Below are positions 1 through 5,622 of a DNA stretch of 5,918 nt, in pieces. The translations under genes were made by a program, and so were the position numbers. Within the stretch, counting starts at the first letter, position 1. Each line of letters begins with the position of its first letter. The stretch is from Schleiferiaceae bacterium (GTDB lineage: Bacteria; Bacteroidota; Bacteroidia; Flavobacteriales; Schleiferiaceae): the NCBI GenBank assembly GCA_030829675.1, contig JAURAE010000074.1, positions 1 to 5,918 on the forward strand. Reading direction: 5' to 3'. The notes beneath the pieces are model-generated. The model had not been told where the DNA came from, did not search any database, and was given only the letters and a program-made list of their open reading frames with translations.

Positions 1-1
1 T

Positions 2-1111
2 ACCGCTGAGCTTAGTATTGCTGGTCGATTTGTAGTGCTCGTACCTTTCTCCACCCGTGTGAGCGTGAGTCAAAAGATTCGCGAACGAGATGAGAAAGAT
101 AGACTCAAAAACTTGGTCAGAAGCATCAAGCCAAAAGGCTTTGGTGTAATTATACGTACTGTCGCTAAAGGACAGAGCGCGGAAGAACTACAGGCAGATT
201 TAGAATCTTTACTACGCAAGTGGAATGTGCTCCACAAAGGTGTAAAGCGTTCTAACAGGCCCGTACGTATTTTCAGCGAAATGAATAGAGCCAGCGCGTT
301 CCTACGCGATGTGTTCAACGATAGCTTTTCCTCCATCACGATTGACAATGAAGATCTGTACGAGGAGGTAAAAGAATACCTCGATGAGATTCAACCGGGG
401 GCGTCTAAAATGGTGAAACATTACACAGGCCAAATGCCTTTGTTCCAGTTTGCCAGTGTAGACCGTCAAATCAAAGGTGCATTCGGTCGTTCGGTCAGTA
501 TGCCTAAAGGGGCATATTTGATCATTGAGCACACTGAAGCGATGCACGTGGTTGATGTCAACTCGGGCAATAGAACAAATACGGCGGAAAACCAAGAAGC
601 CAATGCGTTGCAGGTGAACCTGCTAGCGGCAGAAGAGGTGGCACGTCAGTTGCGCTTGCGCGATATGGGTGGTATTGTCGTAGTAGACTTCATCGATATG
701 AACAGCGCGGAAAACCGCAAGGCGGTGTATGAAAAGATGCGTGATGAAATGAAAAGGGACCGTGCACGTCACAAAATCCTGCCTATTTCAAGGTTCGGTT
801 TGATGGAACTTACGCGTCAGCGCGTTCGACCTGAAACGAACATCACCACTCGCGAGGAGAATCCAGATAATTTGGTCGAGGCGCCTATTCAAATTATTGA
901 GGCGATGAAATCAAAACTTGCGACCCTCGACAAGCGAGAGGTTTACATCCATGTGCACCCGTTCTTGGAAGCCTACATTACTAAAGGTTACTTCAAGAGC
1001 ATCAAGAAAACATGGCAGAAAGATTTACGCAAGAAATTGGTAGTAGTACCGCGCGATGCCTACACAATGTTGGAGTGGAAGGTCAAAGACCGCGAGAACA
1101 ACACCCTGTAA
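2..1111 (+). CDS. rng: Ribonuclease E/G family endoribonuclease (RNase G-like), 5'-truncated by window edge
   Basis: Endoribonuclease of the RNase E/G family, a cytoplasmic enzyme that cuts single-stranded RNA in rRNA maturation and mRNA decay. The frame is open from base 2 (TAELSIAGRFVVLVPF), so the GTG at 35 is not the real start; the N-terminal S1 domain lies mostly upstream. Numbering from that GTG, the DNase I-like catalytic core holds both metal-binding aspartates: D174 in HVVDVNSGN and D218 in VVVDFIDMNS, matching D303 and D346 of E. coli RNase E. The family block RQLRLRDMGG (204-213) and SRFGLMELTRQR (252-263) follow. The C-terminal part has the VHPFLEAYITKG and VVVPRDAYTMLEW blocks of the small domain. 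There is no long RNase E-type scaffold tail, which favours the RNase G type. No cysteine occurs in the visible protein, so the CPxC zinc-link of E. coli RNase E is absent. The gene ends at TAA 1109-1111, followed by a terminator. Confidence 0.96.
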   Translation, partial: TAELSIAGRFVVLVPFSTRVSVSQKIRERDEKDRLKNLVRSIKPKGFGVIIRTVAKGQSAEELQADLESLLRKWNVLHKGVKRSNRPVRIFSEMNRASAFLRDVFNDSFSSITIDNEDLYEEVKEYLDEIQPGASKMVKHYTGQMPLFQFASVDRQIKGAFGRSVSMPKGAYLIIEHTEAMHVVDVNSGNRTNTAENQEANALQVNLLAAEEVARQLRLRDMGGIVVVDFIDMNSAENRKAVYEKMRDEMKRDRARHKILPISRFGLMELTRQRVRPETNITTREENPDNLVEAPIQIIEAMKSKLATLDKREVYIHVHPFLEAYITKGYFKSIKKTWQKDLRKKLVVVPRDAYTMLEWKVKDRENNTL

Positions 1112-1128
1112 AACTTTTGTTTTTCCAC

Positions 1129-1164
1129 AAACCCGCTCCGTACGAAGTATGGAGCGGGTTTTTT
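1129..1164 (+). terminator. Rho-independent terminator of rng
   Basis: A near-perfect hairpin begins 18 nt after the rng stop. The arm at 1129-1143 pairs with 1147-1161 around a GAA triloop (1144-1146). The core AACCCGCTCC / GGAGCGGGTT is perfect and GC-rich, and the upper stem has one G-T wobble (1140/1150). Six T residues at 1159-1164 follow or merge with the stem base, the classic intrinsic terminator layout on the plus strand. The minus strand has only a short A/T stretch on the other side and no minus-strand gene ends here, so it is read as one-directional. Confidence 0.93.
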
Positions 1165-1167
1165 CAT

Positions 1168-1175
1168 TAAAATTG
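1168..1175 (+). promoter_or_regulatory. Possible Bacteroidota -7 box for recX
   Basis: TAAAATTG matches five of the six fixed positions of the Bacteroidota -7 consensus TAnnTTTG. It lies just after the rng terminator and starts 12 nt before the recX ATG, so transcription from it would begin at or almost at the start codon. No TTG is seen at the usual -33 spacing; that position falls inside the terminator hairpin. The call is weak on sequence alone. Its support is that recX needs its own promoter if the terminator is efficient. Confidence 0.3.
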
Positions 1176-1179
1176 GTTC

Positions 1180-1632
1180 ATGACAACTTCCGAAGCTTTG
1201 CAGAAACTCCGCAGGTATTGTGCCTATCAAGAGCGCAGTCCGTTTGAGGTATATCGAAAGTTGGGCCTTTTGGGATTGCCGAAGGACCGTCAAGAGGAGG
1301 TCGTGGCGAGCTTGATGGAAGAAAACTTCCTAGACGAATATCGATTCGCGGAGGCCTATTGTCAGGGCAAGCTCAATCAAAAGCATTGGGCACCCTACCG
1401 TATTAGCATAGGCCTGCGAGAGCATCGCATTCCGAAGGTAACCATCGATGGGATATTGAATCAAATTCCCGACGAGCGAGTGGAAGAGAATGCGCTGTAT
1501 TTAGCCGACCGTTGGTTCATTTCAAAGACGAAGGAACAACTAACGGCTGCCATGCAACGCCGCGGGTATTCTTTTGAGACGATTCATAGGGCGTATCAAA
1601 GGGTAGAAGAAGAGCGCAAAAGTTCTCTTTAA
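1180..1632 (+). CDS. recX: Regulatory protein RecX
   Basis: RecX family protein, a cytoplasmic modulator that binds RecA filaments and usually restrains recombinase and coprotease activity. At 150 residues it is within the normal size range. The protein is all-helical and fits three tandem three-helix repeats at roughly 4-48, 50-98 and 103-145. The strongest signature is in repeat 2, FLDEYRFAEAYCQGKL (50-65), followed by the basic stretch with RISIGLREHRIP (74-85). The opening KLRRYCAYQERSPFEV is typical of Bacteroidota RecX as I know it. The ATG at 1180 gives a full first repeat and has no Shine-Dalgarno sequence, as usual in this phylum. recA is not adjacent. The gene follows the rng terminator by 15 nt, and its TAA overlaps the stop of the convergent zinc-ribbon gene by 4 nt, leaving no room for a terminator between them. 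Confidence 0.9.
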   Translation: MTTSEALQKLRRYCAYQERSPFEVYRKLGLLGLPKDRQEEVVASLMEENFLDEYRFAEAYCQGKLNQKHWAPYRISIGLREHRIPKVTIDGILNQIPDERVEENALYLADRWFISKTKEQLTAAMQRRGYSFETIHRAYQRVEEERKSSL

Positions 1633-1796
1633 CCCTTCCAAGTGCCGCCGTAACGGTAGTGACTGTTTCCAGGTTTGACCTCTAAAACGCACTTTTCGCA
1701 GAGGAAATACCACGTTTTGTCGGAAGGTTTATATTGCACCCTGAACATGACCGAATGGTCCTGTTTGCAGTTGGGGCAGTTTTTAGTTCGAGCCAT
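1629..1796 (-). CDS. Small zinc-ribbon protein, 55 aa, function unknown
   Basis: A tiny protein with two CxxC knuckles, CPNC (residues 7-10) and CEKC (33-36), a spacing that suits a single four-cysteine zinc ribbon. The C-terminal block PGNSHYRYGGTWKG (42-55) looks like a conserved tail that I recognise from short uncharacterised bacterial proteins; no function is known to me. The frame stays open upstream to an ATG at 1964, but I chose the ATG at 1796 because residues before it are only the antisense-like shadow of the trpF-like gene and do not resemble a domain, while MARTKNCPNC is a natural start. The start lies inside the end of the trpF-like gene (14-nt overlap), pointing to translational coupling as the last gene of a three-gene operon. 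The stop (TAA, 1631-1629) shares a TTAA with the recX stop. Zinc binding is inferred from the cysteines only. Confidence 0.78.
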   Translation of the reverse strand: MARTKNCPNCKQDHSVMFRVQYKPSDKTWYFLCEKCVLEVKPGNSHYRYGGTWKG

Positions 1797-2439
1797 TTGC
1801 GCAGTCAAAAAATTCAGTGATTTTCTCTTGGTCCAATTTTCCCTCGCTGCGTATTCCACTACAGAGATCAAACCCATAGGGGCCAACCATGGATTTCGCT
1901 TCTGCAATGTTCCCTGGATGCAGTCCGCCAGCCAGGAATACAGGCACAGAGCACTTCTCAACAATCCTTTTTGAGATGTTCCAATTGTGTGTTCGACCGG
2001 TGCCGCCTAATTCTTTGGTTTGAAGATTGGGATTGCCGCTATCCAGTAAGATGTAATCAACGAATGCAGCTTTCTCCAATGCCTCGTTGATACTGTTTTC
2101 GTCCAATACATGGATGACCTGGACCAATTCTACTTCGGGTAGGCTACTTCGAAGTTTAGCATAGACTTCATTCTTTACCGCATCGACTAATTGAATGGTG
2201 GTTGTTTGACACTTCCGGTAATGGGCAATGATGGCCTCAGCCTCCGTCTCACTGGTCAATAGAAACGTTCGAACATCCTCGTCGCGCACGGCATGAGCGA
2301 TTTCAGCGATAAGCTCGTTTGAAATAATGCCCGGTCCAGAGGGCATGGGGCCCACCAATCCCAGGGCATGGGCGCCCATGTTAATAGCTGTTCTTGCTTC
2401 TTCTAGCGAACTGATGCAGCACACTTTGATTCGCGTCAT
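1783..2439 (-). CDS. Phosphoribosylanthranilate isomerase (TrpF)-like protein, divergent
   Basis: A (beta/alpha)8-barrel protein of 218 residues, the normal length for TrpF, which converts N-phosphoribosylanthranilate to CdRP in tryptophan synthesis. Family marks are present in order: KVCCIS (5-10, usually KICGIT) with the candidate general base Cys7; LLDS (131-134) with candidate acid Asp133; GGTGRTHNW (145-153); LAGGLHPGN (169-177); and GFDLCSGIR (189-197), which stands for the usual GVDVSSGVE. The region after strand 2, where TrpF normally reads YPxSPR or SKR with a substrate-binding arginine, is PMPSGPGIIS (31-40) and has no Arg. The gene is not in a trp operon. It overlaps the upstream aldolase gene by 4 nt (ATGA) and the downstream zinc-ribbon gene by 14 nt. 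It may be a true but divergent PRA isomerase or a paralogue with another sugar-phosphate substrate, so no trpF symbol is assigned. Family membership is secure; the reaction is not. Confidence 0.85.
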   Translation of the reverse strand: MTRIKVCCISSLEEARTAINMGAHALGLVGPMPSGPGIISNELIAEIAHAVRDEDVRTFLLTSETEAEAIIAHYRKCQTTTIQLVDAVKNEVYAKLRSSLPEVELVQVIHVLDENSINEALEKAAFVDYILLDSGNPNLQTKELGGTGRTHNWNISKRIVEKCSVPVFLAGGLHPGNIAEAKSMVGPYGFDLCSGIRSEGKLDQEKITEFFDCANGSN

Positions 2440-3455
2440 AGTGCTGCCAATACAGATTTCACCTCTTTAATATGTTCTGAAGTGATATCAAGGTGGAAGA
2501 CCATGCGGCATTTTCCTGGGCCCATTTGGCTGATGCCAATTCCCTTTTCAGCCAAGGCAGCTATGAATGCTTCTTGGTCCATATCCTCGTTCAATCCAAA
2601 GATCAAGATGTTGGTTTCTGGGGCTACCACATTTTTCACCCAAGATTGCTGGCCCAAAAATTCCGCCATATCCTTGGCGGCGGCGTGGTCTTCGGCCAAT
2701 CGGTCCACGTTATTCTCTAGTGCATAGATCGCAGCACCGGCTAAAAGGCCTGCCTGTCGCCAGCCACCGCCTATTCGTTTGCGAATTCTGCGGCTGTGGT
2801 GAATGAATTCCTCGCTACCTAAAAGCACAGAGCCTACAGGTGCACCAAGACCTTTGGAGAGACAGATGGAAATGGAATCGAATGCAGTGCCGTAATCGCT
2901 TTCACTTTGATTTTTAGCGACAAGGGCGTTATACAGACGTGCACCATCGAGGTGGAAGGTCAGGCCTTGAGCATTGGCCACTGCTCTTAGGGCTTCTATT
3001 TCTTCCCATTCGTAGCACGTTCCACCGCCTTTATTGGAGGTGTTTTCTAATGCGAGTACACGAGATTTTGGGTAATGCACATCGTCGGCTTTGATACAGC
3101 TTAGTACTCCTTGTGGGTGCATAATGCCGCGATCATCACCGGTGAAAACCACCGAGGAGTGCGCATTTGCCGCAATTCCACCGCCTTCGTAGTTGTAAAT
3201 GTGGGCATAAGGATGACAGATGACCTCGTCGCCTGGGCTGAGGTGAGACATCAAAGCAATTTGATTGGCCTGTGTACCGCTCACACAAAAAAGTGCTTTT
3301 TCCGTGCCGAAGCGCTCAGCGACCATGGCCTCAAGTTTAAGAACGGTGGGGTCATCGCCCCAAACATCGTCGCCTACAGGGCTGCTAATCATAGCATTTA
3401 ACATGGCCTGGCTAGGGCGGGTCACAGTATCACTGCGCAAGTCAACTTCAAACAT
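2436..3455 (-). CDS. ltaE: Low-specificity L-threonine aldolase family protein (PLP-dependent)
   Basis: A fold-type I PLP enzyme of 339 residues, full length for the family, which splits L-threonine or L-allo-threonine and other beta-hydroxy amino acids to glycine and an aldehyde in the cytoplasm. The opening VDLRSDTVTRP (4-14) and GDDVWGDDPT (28-37) are family signatures. SGTQANQIAL (59-68) contributes to phosphate binding; His85 in HIYNYEGGG is the stacking histidine; HLDGAR (168-173) carries the Asp170 that contacts the pyridine nitrogen; Lys201 in CLSKGLGAPVGS is the Schiff-base lysine; Arg317 in CRMVFHLD fits the carboxylate-binding arginine. All key residues are present, so it should be active. 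It is the first gene of a minus-strand operon, its TGA overlapping the TrpF-like ATG by 4 nt, and is divergent from prfB across 56 nt. Related GntG-type aldolases share this fold, so the exact substrate is uncertain. Confidence 0.93.
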   Translation of the reverse strand: MFEVDLRSDTVTRPSQAMLNAMISSPVGDDVWGDDPTVLKLEAMVAERFGTEKALFCVSGTQANQIALMSHLSPGDEVICHPYAHIYNYEGGGIAANAHSSVVFTGDDRGIMHPQGVLSCIKADDVHYPKSRVLALENTSNKGGGTCYEWEEIEALRAVANAQGLTFHLDGARLYNALVAKNQSESDYGTAFDSISICLSKGLGAPVGSVLLGSEEFIHHSRRIRKRIGGGWRQAGLLAGAAIYALENNVDRLAEDHAAAKDMAEFLGQQSWVKNVVAPETNILIFGLNEDMDQEAFIAALAEKGIGISQMGPGKCRMVFHLDITSEHIKEVKSVLAAL

Positions 3456-3474
3456 GGTCTTTCACTGTTAAAGC

Positions 3475-3504
3475 GTGAAGATAGCAAGGGTATGCTTAAC
3501 TTTG
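3475..3504 (+). promoter_or_regulatory. Probable prfB promoter with perfect TAnnTTTG -7 box
   Basis: TAACTTTG at 3497-3504 is an exact match to the Bacteroidota -7 consensus TAnnTTTG. A GTG at 3475-3477, 19 nt upstream, could serve as a weak -33 element (consensus TTG, one mismatch). The box ends only 7 nt before the prfB ATG at 3512, so the predicted transcript would have almost no leader. The 56-nt region also has to hold the promoter of the divergent aldolase operon. On that strand the best candidate box is TAACAGTG (3470-3463), which matches only four of the six fixed positions and is not called. Confidence 0.6.
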
Positions 3505-3511
3505 TCACCCT

Positions 3512-4618
3512 ATGGTTACAGCAGATCAAATCAAGTCTTTGGGCGAGCGTTTAGAGCGTTTGGCTTCCTACCTAAATCTAGAGCAAAAGCGCATTCATAT
3601 TATCAACGAAGAAGAGAAGACGGCTTCACCGGACTTTTGGAACGATCCAAAAGAGGCGGAGAAGGTGATGAAGGCGCTTCGCGGTGTTAAGTTTTGGGTG
3701 GAAGGCTACGAGAAAGCCGAGGCGTTGTTCGGTGAGGCCGAGCTCAGTTTGGAGTTTTACAAAGAAGGCGAGCTTGACGAGGCTGAGGTTAAAGAGGCCT
3801 ATGACGCTTGTGAGAACTTGATCGAGGAATTGGAATTCCGCAATATGTTGAGCGGTGAGGAGGATAAACTCAGTGCCGTGTTGCAGATTACTGCGGGTGC
3901 CGGTGGTACCGAAAGCTGTGATTGGGCGAGCATGTTGATGCGTATGTATTTGATGTACGCTGAGAAAAACGGATACAAGACGAAGGAATTAGTCCTACAA
4001 GAAGGCGATGTTGCCGGAATCAAGACCGTGACGCTGGAGGTTGAGGGAGATTTTGCTTTTGGATATTTAAAAGGAGAGAATGGGGTACACCGATTAGTGC
4101 GTATTTCACCGTTCGACTCGAATGCCAAGCGCCATACTTCCTTTGTGTCGGTATATGTGTTCCCGTTGGTGGATGATACCATTGATATCCAGATTAATTT
4201 GAGTGATATCGAATGGGATACCTTCCGTAGTTCGGGTGCCGGTGGTCAGAACGTAAACAAGGTAGAAACAGGGGTGCGTCTGCGCCACAAGCCTACTGGA
4301 ATTATCATCGAGAATACGGAAACCCGATCTCAGTTGGGGAATAAGGAGAAGGCCATTCAGCTTTTGAAATCCCAATTGTACGAGATGGAGATTGAGGCGC
4401 GCAATGCCAAGCGTGCAGAGATTGAGGCGGGTAAAAAGAAGATCGAATGGGGCTCGCAGATTCGCAATTATGTGATGCACCCTTACAAATTGGTCAAAGA
4501 CGTACGTACTGCGGAAGAGACCTCTGATGTGGACGGGGTGATGAATGGGAACATTGATAGATTCCTCAAAGCCTTCCTCATGCAGCAGGGTGAAAGTGCC
4601 GCAGCCGACGAGTATTAA
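3512..4618 (+). CDS. prfB: Peptide chain release factor 2 (RF2)
   Basis: Class I release factor that recognises UAA and UGA on the ribosome and triggers hydrolysis of peptidyl-tRNA. The protein has 368 residues, the usual RF2 length. Domain order is normal: helical domain 1 (about 1-105), then TAGAGGTESCDWASMLMRMY (128-147), the codon-recognition SPF motif at 199-201 (RISPFDS, the mark of RF2 rather than RF1), and the catalytic GGQ at 244-246 in SSGAGGQNVNK. Ser240 sits where E. coli strains have Ala or Thr246. The C-terminal GWGSQIR-type block is IEWGSQIRNYVMHPY (311-325). The start at 3512 gives MVTADQIKSLGERL, which fits the RF2 N terminus. Many bacteria regulate this gene by a +1 frameshift at an in-frame UGA near codon 25. 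Here codons 20-23 read TAC CTA AAT CTA and the gene is one continuous frame, so that autoregulation is absent. Confidence 0.97.
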   Translation: MVTADQIKSLGERLERLASYLNLEQKRIHIINEEEKTASPDFWNDPKEAEKVMKALRGVKFWVEGYEKAEALFGEAELSLEFYKEGELDEAEVKEAYDACENLIEELEFRNMLSGEEDKLSAVLQITAGAGGTESCDWASMLMRMYLMYAEKNGYKTKELVLQEGDVAGIKTVTLEVEGDFAFGYLKGENGVHRLVRISPFDSNAKRHTSFVSVYVFPLVDDTIDIQINLSDIEWDTFRSSGAGGQNVNKVETGVRLRHKPTGIIIENTETRSQLGNKEKAIQLLKSQLYEMEIEARNAKRAEIEAGKKKIEWGSQIRNYVMHPYKLVKDVRTAEETSDVDGVMNGNIDRFLKAFLMQQGESAAADEY

Positions 4619-4680
4619 ACCAATGCGTCAAAGGGCGTATTCATCGCGCGGATAACGAACAAATTGCGCAGGATACTCCT

Positions 4681-4688
4681 TATCTTGG
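4681..4688 (+). promoter_or_regulatory. Possible -7 box for the SBBP protein gene
   Basis: TATCTTGG matches five of six fixed positions of TAnnTTTG and starts 12 nt before the ATG at 4693, again placing transcription start near the start codon. A TTG lies at 4664-4666, but the 14-nt gap is shorter than the usual spacing of about 19-20. The rest of the 74-nt gap after prfB (4619-4692) shows no convincing terminator, so read-through from prfB remains possible. Confidence 0.25.
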
Positions 4689-4692
4689 GGCT

Positions 4693-5622
4693 ATGCGTTC
4701 CATATTGTTTTCTCTAGCATTTTTGATTTCCTGCGGCCTCTATGCCCAGCAGGGATTTGTGCACAATAGTGGGCAATGGAACGACCCATCCACCTTCCGG
4801 ATGCAGATGGGCCCGAATAGCTTGTTTTTAACGCCAGATTCGTTGGTATTGTCCGTGATGGATCCTGCAGATTTTGATGGCGATCACATTGGGGGTCACC
4901 ATCACTATGCGGATACCTTGCATTACCACAACTTTAGCATGGCGTTCGATGGGGCGCGAAAAATGCAATGGGCAGGGGAAGTGGCCTACGAGGCACCCTT
5001 GAACTATTTCGTAGGACCGCGTCAGCGATGGCGCTCCAATGTGCGTAGCTACTCTAAGGTGCGCGCAAAGGATGTTTATCCGGGAATTGACTTGGTGGTG
5101 TATGAGGCTGCAGGTGGGTTTAAGTTCGATTGGGAATTGGACCCAGGTGTAGACCCTTCACAGATTCATATTCACTACGGTGGTTTGTGGGGCGTGGAGG
5201 TGCTCGAGAAACAGCTCCATCTTCAAACGCGCTTTGGCGCGCTTGTGGAAGCTATGCCTTTTGCCTATCAAGAGGACGGTGAGGTTCGCGCGCGCTACGA
5301 CAAGGAAAAGGAATATGTGGGCTATAAAATTGGTCGTAGTAAAAAAGACCAGCCTTTGATCATAGACCCCATTTACATTTTTAGCACTTACACAGGGAGC
5401 TCTTCGGACAACTTTGGCTACACGGCCACCTTTGACGACAACGGCAATGCCTTTGGCGGAGGTATAGTGTGGGGAACGGGATATCCTACTACGCTTGGCG
5501 CGGTAGACACCGTGTTTAATGGCGGCTTGTTTGATGTGGCACTTTCCAAAGTTTTCGTCAGACGGGACCCAATTGTTGTGGTCAAGCTATTTGGGTGGAT
5601 CAAACTTGGACCAACCTTATAG
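4693..5622 (+). CDS. Secreted DUF7948/SBBP beta-propeller protein, N-terminal part, reading frame interrupted
   Basis: N-terminal part of a large exported protein. A signal peptide spans residues 1-18 (short basic start, hydrophobic SILFSLAFLI, then LYAQQ, a typical cleavage site). Residues 21-225 form the DUF7948-type domain found ahead of SBBP repeats: FVHNSGQWND, NYFVGPRQRWRSNVRSYSKV (104-123), DVYPGIDLVVYE (127-138), FDWELDPGVDPSQI (145-158) and LIIDP (222-226). The propeller starts at STYTGSSSDNFGY (231-243). A His-rich insert, GGHHHYADTLHYH, lies at 67-79. After Lys286 (codon 5548-5550) the frame gives 22 residues unlike the family and stops at TAG 5622; the true continuation is in the next frame from 5552, consistent with one extra base near G5551. 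The last 24 codons are therefore probably not native. Such proteins in Bacteroidota are often type IX secretion cargo with a C-terminal sorting domain, which would lie beyond the window. The ligand and role are unknown. Confidence 0.85.
   Translation: MRSILFSLAFLISCGLYAQQGFVHNSGQWNDPSTFRMQMGPNSLFLTPDSLVLSVMDPADFDGDHIGGHHHYADTLHYHNFSMAFDGARKMQWAGEVAYEAPLNYFVGPRQRWRSNVRSYSKVRAKDVYPGIDLVVYEAAGGFKFDWELDPGVDPSQIHIHYGGLWGVEVLEKQLHLQTRFGALVEAMPFAYQEDGEVRARYDKEKEYVGYKIGRSKKDQPLIIDPIYIFSTYTGSSSDNFGYTATFDDNGNAFGGGIVWGTGYPTTLGAVDTVFNGGLFDVALSKVFVRRDPIVVVKLFGWIKLGPTL

Noticed and set aside
1797..1964. Longer N terminus for the zinc-ribbon gene starting at 1964
   Set aside because: The extra residues lie wholly within the trpF-like gene in another frame and look like a shadow; the natural start is the ATG at 1796.
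2482..3471. Several plus-strand open frames opposite the aldolase gene
   Set aside because: Low-complexity shadows of the real minus-strand gene, which has all PLP-enzyme residues.
3475..3690. Plus-strand ORF overlapping the prfB start, as a possible upstream part of a frameshifted prfB
   Set aside because: Its translation has no RF2 likeness, and the frame starting at 3512 already gives the complete RF2 N terminus without any shift.
3799..4480. Long open frames on the minus strand opposite prfB
   Set aside because: They are frame shadows of a strongly conserved gene, with no recognisable domain or start context.
4619..4692. GCGC-containing inverted segments after prfB as a terminator
   Set aside because: Stems are short, loops long and there is no T-run; not a supportable terminator.
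5535..5560. Programmed +1 frameshift site in the SBBP gene
   Set aside because: No known slippery heptamer, rare-codon stop context or stimulatory structure is visible; an indel is simpler.
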